In this document: piece by piece, positions 57,415 to 64,000 of the stretch | How the letters are laid out: every line of letters starts with the position of its first letter | How positions within the stretch are numbered: the first letter of the stretch is position 1 | Assembly: GCF_002305895.1 (NCBI RefSeq) | Contig: NZ_CP022203.1 | Span: 7,288,001-7,352,000 of the forward strand | Length of the DNA: 64,000 nt | Direction of reading: 5' to 3' | Source: Corallococcus macrosporus DSM 14697 | GTDB lineage: Bacteria; Myxococcota; Myxococcia; Myxococcales; Myxococcaceae | The notes under the pieces: generated by a model | The model's input: the letters and a program-made list of their open reading frames with translations, nothing else | Database searches by the model: none | Told to the model about the DNA's origin: nothing | Position numbers and translations under genes: made by a program

Positions 57415-58017
57415 TCAGCCGAAGGACAACAGGATGCCGAGCTTCGCGGTGGGTTCGATGTTGCTCAGGCTCCAGCCGTGGAAGCCTCCGGGCTCCAGCG
57501 CGTCGCGGAACTGCTCGTCCACGCCGACGATGCCGGGGCTGTAGAGCCGCATGATGCTGAAGCCGCCGCGCACGAAGAAGGTCAGCCGCCTCGGCGCCTG
57601 CCATTCGAAGCCCAGCAGGGCGCTCGCGTAGGAGTAGCCCACGCGCTCGAAGGAATGGATGGGCATCTGCGTGCGGTCCACGATGCGCCGCTCCAGGCCC
57701 TCGCCATTCGCGGGCCGCGCGTGGCCGGCCTCCAGCGTCAGCGCGGGCGTCAGGCGCCCCTTCAAGGGCAGCAAGGTGAGGCCCACCCGAGCCCCGGGGC
57801 GGACGCCGTTGTGCGTGCCGCCCACGTGGAGCCGGACCATGCGCGTGGGCCGGAAGGAGAGGGAGAGCCCCGCGCCCTCGGGTGCGCTGGCGTCCAGCAT
57901 CAACCCGAAGGGCGCCAGCCGCTCCGGGTCCTGCGTCCGCCGCTGGAGCCCCGTCGCGAGCGCGGTCTGCGCCGTGAGCATCACCCCGACCGCCGCCAGC
58001 GCGGACATCGCCCCCAT
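57415..58017 (-). CDS. Exported protein of unknown function, barrel-like
   Basis: This 200-aa protein uses ATG 58017, which has GGGAGG 6 nt upstream; the more distal ATG 58038 has none. The signal peptide (about 1-22) ends in ALA before Thr-Gly. The mature sequence alternates short strands with Arg/Gly turns (APEGAGLSLSFRPTRMVRLHVGGTHNGVRPGARVGLTLLPL...LTFFVRGGFSIMRLY), like a small outer-membrane barrel. No family is recognised. Its upstream region is the repeat-bearing C-rich stretch, so its promoter may lie in or before those repeats. Confidence 0.6.
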   Translation of the reverse strand: MGAMSALAAVGVMLTAQTALATGLQRRTQDPERLAPFGLMLDASAPEGAGLSLSFRPTRMVRLHVGGTHNGVRPGARVGLTLLPLKGRLTPALTLEAGHARPANGEGLERRIVDRTQMPIHSFERVGYSYASALLGFEWQAPRRLTFFVRGGFSIMRLYSPGIVGVDEQFRDALEPGGFHGWSLSNIEPTAKLGILLSFG

Positions 58018-58201
58018 GGACTGCCTCCCACGACTCATGACCACCACCCGGCCCCCGCCTGTCCTCCTGCCTCCACCACCCACCCGGCTGAAGCTACTGC
58101 TCGCCCGCCACCGTGCATCCGCGTCGCTGGCGCGCGCTGGCCGCTCGCCTGGTCAGCGCTGCTGAACGTCGCGCCCCCTCCGTCCCGCATGCGGTCGGGA
58201 A

Positions 58202-58483
58202 CCCGCCGCGCTCCGCCCCCACGAAGCGCGGCGGGCTCGCTCGTCACGCCCCCGCCGCGCTCCGCCCCCCTGCGAAGCGCGGCAGGCCCGCCCGTCCCCC
58301 CCCGCCCTGCTCATCAAACTGTCGTCGTGCATGACCTCGCCGGCTGGCACGGCCCCGCTGCGCTCCGCCCCCACGAAGCGCAGCAGGTCCGCCCGCCATC
58401 CCCGTCCTGCCCCCGACCCCGTCTGCGAGCCTGGTCCTGCCGGTCCGTCCATCGCCGCGCTCCGCCCCCACGAAGCGGCGGCG
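58202..58483. repeat. Four hairpin repeats with a conserved loop
   Basis: Each copy is an inverted repeat around the loop CCGCCCCCACGA. R1 is at 58202-58235 (arms CCCGCCGCGCT/AGCGCGGCGGG, perfect 11 bp, loop 58213-58224). R2 is at 58251-58286 (one mismatch, 14-nt loop). R3 is at 58354-58387 (arms CCCGCTGCGCT/AGCGCAGCAGG, one mismatch). R4 is at 58453-58483 (9 bp with a bulged G). R3 swaps a C-G pair of R1 and R2 for T-A in both arms, a compensatory change that argues for selection on the structure. R2 to R3 and R3 to R4 are 103 and 99 bp apart, and downstream C-rich flanks are also similar, so the true unit is about 100 bp. Nothing like it was seen elsewhere in the window. Confidence 0.75.
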
Positions 58484-58823
58484 TGTCCGCACCGCCCTGC
58501 TCCCCCCATCCCACCGAGGCCTGCCACCCCACCCCAGGCACCGCCTCGACCTCCGTCCCCGCCCCTGACATCCACGACGCGACGGCCTTCCACGCCCACC
58601 GTCCAACCCCATCCACCGGCCCGCGTCGCGCCGTGCCCAAGGCCATAGCATTCCGCATGCCGTGCCCAGGTCGCGCGGAAACACGAGCTATTTCCATAAG
58701 TTACAAGTGCCGGGGCGCAGGCGCGGCCAGCGAGGGCTGGGCGGGCCGGAAAAAACTACGCTCGCGGGCAGGCCGCGCCGCCCTAACGTGCCGGCCGACT
58801 GTCGAAGACTTGGAGAACCCGCC
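58484..58823. other. C-rich non-coding stretch before the TIG lipoprotein
   Basis: The plus strand remains strongly C-rich to about 58610 and then becomes mixed. Open frames here give low-complexity Arg/Pro/Gly translations and no family, so I call no gene. ATTTCCATAAGTTACAAG (58690-58707) is the most AT-rich spot and is where a promoter for the gene at 58824 could lie. Confidence 0.4.
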
Positions 58824-59909
58824 GTGCGTCTGCCGCTCGCCGTCACCCTGCTCGCCCTCACAGCCTGTTCGAAAGAGGACGTGAACCTGGAGATTCAGGT
58901 CCATGGCGTCGTCAACCCGCTCCACCGCGTCGTCACGCCCGCGCGCGTGTGCAATGCGCAGGGAGGCGCGAAGGGCTGGCGCATCGAGGTGACGGGAGCG
59001 GGGTTCCTGCCCTCCTACCGGTACTCCGCCACCAACGAGCTGATGGTGCTCCCGCCCGAGGTGACGCTGCGCGGCGCCACCTCCATCACCCTGCCCTCCT
59101 CACACGTCAGCAACCCCAGCCTCGAGCAGCTGTGGGTGGACGTGCCCACGCGCGACTCCGAGAACCCGATGCAGTTGCCGCCGGGCCTCTATTCGGTGGA
59201 GGTCAGCAACGACGCGGGAAACCGCGACGCGCTGCCGGATGCGCTCCAGGTCGTCCCACCACCCCACCTGACGCGGCTGGAGCCGCCGCCCTCGGGCTAC
59301 TCCCACCTCCACGACACGCCCATCGTCATCGAGGGCACCGGCTTCCAGCCCGGCACCTTCCCGCATGTCGAGCTGCGTCACGCGAGCCTGAGCGCCCGGC
59401 CCCTCGGCCCCGTCACGGTGGTGTCCGCCACCCGCGTCGAGACGGTGGTGCCGCATGACGCGAACGAGGGCGCCTACGACGTCGTCCTCCGCAACCCCGA
59501 AGGCTGCGCCGCGGTGCTGCCCCAGGCCGTCACCATCACCTACAAGCGGCTGGGCGCGCTGTCCGTCTCGCCAGCCGTCGGCCTCGAGTCGGAGAACACA
59601 CGCATCACGCTCAGGACCTCGCCAGAGCCGTGGGGACACGCCTTCTCGGGCACGCCGACGCTCTTCATCCTCGCGCCCCTGCGGGCCGCTCCGGCGCGGA
59701 TGGAGCGGATTCCCCTCCAGGACGTGACGCTCCTCTCCGACACCGAGGTCAGCGCGGTGGTCCCCGCCTGCACCGGCCTTCAGGCGCCTCCCGAAACGGC
59801 CCCTGGCTGTCCCGACGGAATCGCCACCGGAGGGCCGTACATCATTGAAGCGGTGGACCCGGGCGGCGCGTCGGGACGGATGCTGGGCTTCAGCGTCGTG
59901 CCTCCCTGA
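58824..59909 (+). CDS. TIG/IPT-domain lipoprotein
   Basis: This 361-aa protein starts at GTG 58824, with GGAG 8 nt upstream. A lipobox LTAC gives a lipid-anchored Cys near residue 15. The mature part has three to four Ig-like IPT/TIG modules; typical strands are IEVTGAGFLPSYRYSATNEL, PIVIEGTGFQPGTFPHVELR and VVPHDANEGAYDVVLRNPEG, each with the G(T/A)GF turn and a YDVVLRN-like closing strand. Such modules bind sugars or proteins or act as spacers. No enzymatic domain is present. It is monocistronic, convergent with a receiver-domain gene. Confidence 0.8.
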   Translation: MRLPLAVTLLALTACSKEDVNLEIQVHGVVNPLHRVVTPARVCNAQGGAKGWRIEVTGAGFLPSYRYSATNELMVLPPEVTLRGATSITLPSSHVSNPSLEQLWVDVPTRDSENPMQLPPGLYSVEVSNDAGNRDALPDALQVVPPPHLTRLEPPPSGYSHLHDTPIVIEGTGFQPGTFPHVELRHASLSARPLGPVTVVSATRVETVVPHDANEGAYDVVLRNPEGCAAVLPQAVTITYKRLGALSVSPAVGLESENTRITLRTSPEPWGHAFSGTPTLFILAPLRAAPARMERIPLQDVTLLSDTEVSAVVPACTGLQAPPETAPGCPDGIATGGPYIIEAVDPGGASGRMLGFSVVPP

Positions 59910-59941
59910 CCCGGTGGCCGCCCGCCCGCGCGGCCGCGGCG

Positions 59942-60349
59942 TCAGGCCCGTCCCACGGGCGGGCGCAGCACCCGGAGCAGGTCCTGCGCGAGCACGTCGT
60001 GCACGGCCTGCTTCAACGCCCCGAGCAACTGGTGAAGCGCCTCCGCGGTATCGCCGTGGGCTTCGAGCACGCGCTCGTGTTGCCCGTCGAAGACACGCAG
60101 CCGCCCGGGCACCAGGGCGATGACGGGGAGCGCGGGGTGACGTTTGCGAAGCAGCCCCAGGAAGAGCGGGTGGTCCTCGTCCGGCCGGCGCAGGTCCACC
60201 ACCACCAGGGCAGGCGGCCTGGACGCCAGCGCGGAGAAGGCGTCGTCCGTGTCGCCGGTCGCGGAGACGCTCAACTCGGGAGCGTCGAGGATGCGCCGCA
60301 GCAATTCGCGCGAGGGAGCGTGGGGGCTGACGACGAGGACGCGGCGCAT
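59942..60349 (-). CDS. Degenerate receiver-domain protein
   Basis: This 135-aa protein starts at ATG 60349. It follows the response-regulator receiver pattern: RRVLVVSPHAPSRELLRRIL, then strand LVVVDLRRPDED with a phosphoacceptor-like Asp. The acidic pair normally following the first strand is replaced by Ser-Pro, and the conserved Lys after strand 5 position reads VPGRL. It is therefore probably a pseudo-receiver unable to take part in normal phosphotransfer. No output domain follows; the last 25 residues are a helical tail. It lies 13 nt after the YdcZ-type gene and is likely co-transcribed with it. Confidence 0.72.
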   Translation of the reverse strand: MRRVLVVSPHAPSRELLRRILDAPELSVSATGDTDDAFSALASRPPALVVVDLRRPDEDHPLFLGLLRKRHPALPVIALVPGRLRVFDGQHERVLEAHGDTAEALHQLLGALKQAVHDVLAQDLLRVLRPPVGRA

Positions 60350-60362
60350 CGTGCCGTTGAAT

Positions 60363-60812
60363 CTAGCCCTTCCAGACGGCGATGGCGGCGCCCAGGAAGG
60401 CCACGCCGGAGCCCAGCACGCGGGGGAACGTGGCCGGGCGGCCTTCCACCATCGCGTCCCACACGAGGCTGGTGATGAGCTGCGCCGCCATCAGCAGCAG
60501 GGCGGACTGCACCGCGCCCAGGCGGCTCATGGCCCAGGGCATGCCCAGGACGATGATGACGCCACACAGCCCGGGAATCAGGTGCCAGGGCGTCAGGCCA
60601 CCGAAGCGCCCCTGGCCCGCCGCGGCCTCCGGCCAGAGGCCCGGCACCATGCGCACGGCGAGGTACACACCGAAGGTGGCCACCGTGGCCACCACCATGT
60701 TGACGAGCACGGCGCTCATCAGGCCCCACTGGCCCGCGAAGCGACGGTTGAGGCCGGCCTGGGCGACGACCGCCAGGCCGCACAGCATGGGAACGAGCGA
60801 GATGAAACGCAT
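60363..60812 (-). CDS. YdcZ/DUF606-type DMT-family membrane protein
   Basis: This 149-aa protein starts at ATG 60812. Five membrane helices are visible: MRFISLVPMLCGLAVVAQAG, LMSAVLVNMVVATVATFGVY, LIPGLCGVIIVLGMPWAM, ALLLMAAQLITSLVWDAM and VLGSGVAFLGAAIAVW. The QAGLN and AQLITSLVWD motifs are those of the DUF606/YdcZ half-transporters of the drug/metabolite superfamily, which usually act as dimers. The substrate is unknown. It is divergent from the XPB-like helicase gene (105-bp gap). Confidence 0.85.
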   Translation of the reverse strand: MRFISLVPMLCGLAVVAQAGLNRRFAGQWGLMSAVLVNMVVATVATFGVYLAVRMVPGLWPEAAAGQGRFGGLTPWHLIPGLCGVIIVLGMPWAMSRLGAVQSALLLMAAQLITSLVWDAMVEGRPATFPRVLGSGVAFLGAAIAVWKG

Positions 60813-60917
60813 GCGGCGCGCTGGGTACCGTGAACGGCGCCCACCTGCAAGCCACCCCGCCCGCTCTTTCTTGAGGCTGGCGAAACCCGGGATGACCCGA
60901 TAGTTCCCTCCACGCCG

Positions 60918-62297
60918 ATGCCGTCGCCCACCGAGCTCCACTTCGACTGCGGCACCCTGGTCGCGCCCTCCCTGCCGGAAGACGCCCGCCTGCGCGCGCT
61001 CTTCCAGAAGGATGGGCGCACGGGCGTCCACCGCGCGCCCGCGTGGCATTACCGCGAGGTGGTGCTCCGGCTGCGCGCGCTGGGCCTGCCCTACGACGAC
61101 AAGGCGAAGCGGTTCGAGCCGCTGGAGCTGCCGCTCGCCGTGCCCATCCAGCCCTTTCCCCACCAGCAGCAGGCGCTGGACGCGTGGACGCGCGCGGGGG
61201 GCCGTGGCCTGGTGGAGCTGCCCACGGGCGCGGGCAAGACGCTGCTGGCGGTGCTCGCCATCGCCCACGTGAAGCGGCCCGCGCTGGTGGTGGTGCCCAC
61301 GCTGGACCTGATGACGCAGTGGCAGGGCGTGCTGGCGCGCCACTTCGGAATCCCCGTGGGGATGCTGGGCGGCGGGGTGAATGACCGGCAGTCGCTGACG
61401 GTGACGACGTACGACTCGGCGGCGATGCAGACGGAGTTCCACGGCAACCGCTTCGGGCTGCTCATCTGCGACGAGTGCCACCACCTGCCGGCCCCCAGCT
61501 ACCGGTTCATCGCGGAGGGCTCGCTGGCGCCGTACCGGCTGGGGCTCACCGCGACGCTGGAGCGCGCCGATGGCGGCGAGCGCGTGTGCGAGGAGCTGCT
61601 GGGCCCCCGCGTACACCGCTCGGACATCCGGGAGTTGCAGGGCGAATACCTGGCGCCCTACGAGGTGAAGCGGGTGGAGGTCCCGCTGACGCCCGACGAG
61701 AAGGCGCGCTACGACACGGCGCGCGCGCTGTACCTCGGCTTCGTGCGCAGGCTGGGCGTACCGCTCTCCGCGCCAGACGGCTGGGCGCGCTTCCTGGCGC
61801 AGAGCCAGCGCAGCGACGAGGGCCGCGCGGCGTACCGCGCCTACCGCGAGCAGCGGCGGATTGCCCTCACCTCCAGCGGCAAGCAGGAGGTGCTGTGGCG
61901 CATCCTCCTGGAGCACCGCGACGACCGCGTCCTCGTGTTCACCGACGACAACGAGACGGTGTACACGCTGGCGCGCCGCTTCCTGCTGCCCGCGCTGACG
62001 CACCACACGCCGGTGCCGGAGCGCAAGGCGCTGCTGGCGGCCTTCGCGTCCGGGGAGCTGCCGGTGCTGCTGACCTCGCGCGTGCTGAACGAAGGCGTGG
62101 ACGTGCCCGAGGCCCGCGTGGGCGTAGTGCTCAGCGGCAGCGCGAGCGTGCGCGAGCACGTGCAACGGTTGGGGCGAATCCTGCGCAAGCGGCCGGGGAA
62201 GCGCGCGCTGCTGTACGAGGTGTGCTCCGCGCAGACGGCGGAGAGCAGCATCAGCGAGCGGCGGCGCCAGCACGGCGCCTACCAGGAGGGCGGCTGA
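60918..62297 (+). CDS. XPB-like SF2 DNA helicase
   Basis: This 459-aa protein starts at ATG 60918. An N-terminal damage-recognition-like domain (about 1-70) precedes the Q-like FPHQQQALDAW motif and Walker A PTGAGKT. Next come VVPTLDLMTQW (Ia), CDECHH (DEXH, II), LTATLERADG (III), FTDDNETVYTLARR (IV), LNEGVDVPEA (V) and QRLGRILRKRPGKR (VI). This is the layout of archaeal/bacterial XPB (RAD25) helicases. It is followed after 99 bp by a Bax1-like gene, the known partner of archaeal XPB. The pair is expected to open and cut damaged DNA in a nucleotide-excision-like process. Confidence 0.92.
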   Translation: MPSPTELHFDCGTLVAPSLPEDARLRALFQKDGRTGVHRAPAWHYREVVLRLRALGLPYDDKAKRFEPLELPLAVPIQPFPHQQQALDAWTRAGGRGLVELPTGAGKTLLAVLAIAHVKRPALVVVPTLDLMTQWQGVLARHFGIPVGMLGGGVNDRQSLTVTTYDSAAMQTEFHGNRFGLLICDECHHLPAPSYRFIAEGSLAPYRLGLTATLERADGGERVCEELLGPRVHRSDIRELQGEYLAPYEVKRVEVPLTPDEKARYDTARALYLGFVRRLGVPLSAPDGWARFLAQSQRSDEGRAAYRAYREQRRIALTSSGKQEVLWRILLEHRDDRVLVFTDDNETVYTLARRFLLPALTHHTPVPERKALLAAFASGELPVLLTSRVLNEGVDVPEARVGVVLSGSASVREHVQRLGRILRKRPGKRALLYEVCSAQTAESSISERRRQHGAYQEGG

Positions 62298-62396
62298 GGT
62301 GCGGACGCCCGGACCACCCGAGGGCCGCGGGCACCGGCCAGCGCCCCGCCCAGTCCCTGAGCGTCCACGCGGCGCGTCCACCGGAGGCCCCACGCG

Positions 62397-63608
62397 ATGC
62401 TGACGCGCGAGCTGCTGAACTTCCGCGTCCGCCAGGGCGTGCTGCGCCCCGCCTTCGTGAAGCGGGACGAGGCGGAGCTGCTGACCTTCGCCCAGGAGCT
62501 GCTGGCGGAGGTCGACGCCTCGCGCGGCGGCCAGCGCGATGACCTCGAGGAGTCGCTGGGCCTGAAGGCCGGCGCCTTCACCAGGCCCAAGGTGGCGCGC
62601 GGCCTGGTGAAGCTGGTGCTGGACCGGCTCCTCTTCGACGAGCCCGCGCCCGGCGTGACGGAGGCCCGCTGGGAGCGCATCAAGGCCGCGGGGCAGGTGC
62701 TGCGCGCGCTGCCCCCCGACGCCACCGTGGAGGACTTCGAGGCCCGGCTGGCCCAGGCCCTGCCCGTCTCGCTGCCAGCGGCGCGCGAGGCCCTGTACGC
62801 GGACCTGCCCGGGCACCGGCGGCTGGTGGGCTGGGACGGCGACGCGCTGGACGCCCAGGGCCTGCTGGACCGCTACAACCTGGCGCTGGCGCAGGGGCCC
62901 CTGCTGTCCGCGCGGCGCCTGCGGCTGCGCGCCCAGGCGCCTGACCTGCTGCGCGTGCGCAAGGTGCTCCGGTGGCTCAAGTTCTGCCGCCTGGTGGCCG
63001 AGGTCTACCGCGACGACGACAACTGGGCGCTGGACGTGGAGGGCCCCGGGGCCATGCTGGCGCTCCAGAAGAAGTATGGCCTCCAATTGGCGACCTTCCT
63101 GTCCGTGGTGCCAGTGCTGGAGCGCTGGGAGCTGACCGCCACGGTGGAGCCCTCACGGCGGCAGGCCACGCTGATGCTCAGCCACAAGGACCCGCTGCGT
63201 TCGCCCCTGCCCGCCGCGCTGGGGCACATCCCCCCGGAGGTGACCTCGCTCGCGGAGCGCTTCGCGGATGACGCGTGGGAGCTGGACCTCACGCCCCTGC
63301 CCCGACATGTGGGCGCCTCCGGCCTGTGCGTGCCGGACCTCACCTTCCGCCACCGCGCCTCCAGGAGGGAGGTGGCGCTGGAGCTGTTCCACGCCTGGCA
63401 CGCGGCCCCGCTGGCCCGGAGGCTGGCGGAGCTGCGCTCGCGCCCGGACGCGGACCTGCTGCTGGGCGTGGACCGGGCGCTGGCGAAGGCGTCCGCGGAG
63501 CGGGAGGCGCTGGAGGCCCACCCGCAGGTGGTGCTCTTCAACGGCTTCCCCTCCGCGCGCAAGCTGCGAGAGCGCCTCGCCAGGAAGGAGGCGGAGGCCG
63601 GGCGCTGA
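62397..63608 (+). CDS. Bax1/DUF790-family nuclease, XPB partner
   Basis: This 403-aa protein starts at ATG 62397, with CCGGAGG upstream. The N-terminal TRELLNFRVRQGVLRPAFV motif and central RYNLALAQGPLLSARRLRLR belong to DUF790, the Bax1 family. The C-terminal PD-(D/E)xK-like nuclease fold shows GLCVPDLTFRHRASRREVALELFHAWH, with PD and the acidic residue of the active-site strand. Bax1 binds XPB and cuts bubble DNA in archaea. Retention of both genes next to each other supports the same job here. It is convergent with an XRE gene, 9 bp away. Confidence 0.88.
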   Translation: MLTRELLNFRVRQGVLRPAFVKRDEAELLTFAQELLAEVDASRGGQRDDLEESLGLKAGAFTRPKVARGLVKLVLDRLLFDEPAPGVTEARWERIKAAGQVLRALPPDATVEDFEARLAQALPVSLPAAREALYADLPGHRRLVGWDGDALDAQGLLDRYNLALAQGPLLSARRLRLRAQAPDLLRVRKVLRWLKFCRLVAEVYRDDDNWALDVEGPGAMLALQKKYGLQLATFLSVVPVLERWELTATVEPSRRQATLMLSHKDPLRSPLPAALGHIPPEVTSLAERFADDAWELDLTPLPRHVGASGLCVPDLTFRHRASRREVALELFHAWHAAPLARRLAELRSRPDADLLLGVDRALAKASAEREALEAHPQVVLFNGFPSARKLRERLARKEAEAGR

Positions 63609-63617
63609 GAGCGGGCC

Positions 63618-63983
63618 TCAGCCGCGCGGCTTGAACTGCGCGGCGAGCACGCTGAGGATGCGGATGGACGTCCGGTCGAGCTGCTTCGCCCGGCGCATGA
63701 GCCGCCGCAGCTCGGCGGACTCGCCGTAGTCACTGGGCGGCTCCGCGGCCCACTTCACCTCCTGCACGGGTTTGAGGCCCAACGCCTCGTCCGCGGAGAT
63801 GGAGAGCACCGTGCACAGCCGGCGGAACGTCTGGATGCTCGGCAGCATGTGGCCGCGCTCCAGCCGGCCGTAGACTTCGCTCGCGATACCGATGCGCTCC
63901 GCCACGTCTGCCTGGGTCAGGTTCAGGCGGGTCCTTGCAAGGCGGGCCGCTCCTCCAAGGCGGGATGCGAGAGTCTTTTCCAT
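63618..63983 (-). CDS. XRE-family helix-turn-helix regulator
   Basis: This 121-aa protein starts at ATG 63983. Residues about 10-68 form the HTH_XRE domain (ARTRLNLTQADVAERIGIASEVYGRLERGHMLPSIQTFRRLCTVL). The C-terminal half is helical with LRRLMRRAKQLDRTSIRILSVLAAQF, which may be a dimerisation segment. It has no enzymatic domain. Its promoter lies at the window edge, so any neighbour upstream is unseen. Confidence 0.9.
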   Translation of the reverse strand: MEKTLASRLGGAARLARTRLNLTQADVAERIGIASEVYGRLERGHMLPSIQTFRRLCTVLSISADEALGLKPVQEVKWAAEPPSDYGESAELRRLMRRAKQLDRTSIRILSVLAAQFKPRG

Positions 63984-64000
63984 TGGTAGAGGGGTGGCGC

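Noticed and set aside
58202-58483. CRISPR array
   Set aside because: Spacing is irregular (49, 103, 99 bp), repeat arms vary, and the flanks between copies are related to one another rather than unique spacers; no cas genes are near.
58244-58684. A 146-codon minus-strand gene over the hairpin repeats
   Set aside because: Translation is Gly/Arg-rich low complexity that simply restates the repeats; no start signal or family.

Overview
The window reads as chromosomal DNA of a myxobacterium, most likely Myxococcaceae (Myxococcus, Corallococcus or Pyxidicoccus type). The support is very high GC with strong GC3, many secreted lipoproteins and repeat proteins, a plausible -24/-12 (sigma-54) promoter, and an alternative complex III operon fused to a caa3 oxidase operon. 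This assignment is inference from gene content. No rRNA, tRNA, CRISPR array, insertion sequence or prophage was seen.

Layout. 0.1-6.2 kb: a secreted tandem CBM21 protein, Hsp90 (htpG) with a switch-like leader hairpin, a TPR lipoprotein and a membrane histidine kinase. 6.4-9.1 kb: a two-subunit molybdenum hydroxylase with a Tat signal. 9.1-12.8 kb: nhaA behind a structured leader, then a LysR regulator divergent from an exported acetolactate decarboxylase. 12.9-17.3 kb: an esterase lipoprotein, then a minus-strand run FAD oxidoreductase > diheme lipoprotein cytochrome > ECF-type sigma factor > VOC protein. The cytochrome resembles the electron-acceptor subunit normally found beside the Mo hydroxylase.

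17.4-23 kb: a tightly overlapped aroF-trpD-trpC-trpF-trpB-trpA operon in which trpC carries an apparent one-base deletion. The missing first step, trpE-trpG, lies on the opposite strand at 30.9-32.9 kb. Between them are an 11-repeat CARDB surface lipoprotein of 1506 aa, a secreted propeller-like protein with a lipoprotein partner, and a histidine phosphatase.

33.2-39.4 kb: the four-gene 'ligase-associated' DNA repair cluster (beta-lactamase-fold exonuclease, ATP-dependent ligase, Lhr-core helicase, PdeM phosphoesterase), followed by an HNH endonuclease. 39.8-52.7 kb: actABCDEF, a single-span membrane protein, a SCO-type copper chaperone and ctaCDEF. Together these form a quinol:cytochrome c/oxygen electron-transfer module; the oxidase is type A2 by its YSHPAV motif.

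52.8-64 kb: two outer-membrane-type proteins, a GNAT / small protein / YkgJ / hydrolase run, a C-rich 800-bp non-coding stretch holding four hairpin repeats, a TIG-domain lipoprotein, a degenerate receiver protein, a YdcZ-type transporter, an XPB-like helicase paired with a Bax1/DUF790 nuclease, and an XRE regulator. The points most worth a second look are the hairpin-repeat array (58.2-58.5 kb), the trpC frameshift (near 20180), the bistable htpG leader, the nhaA leader and the sigma-54-like promoter at 27.9 kb.
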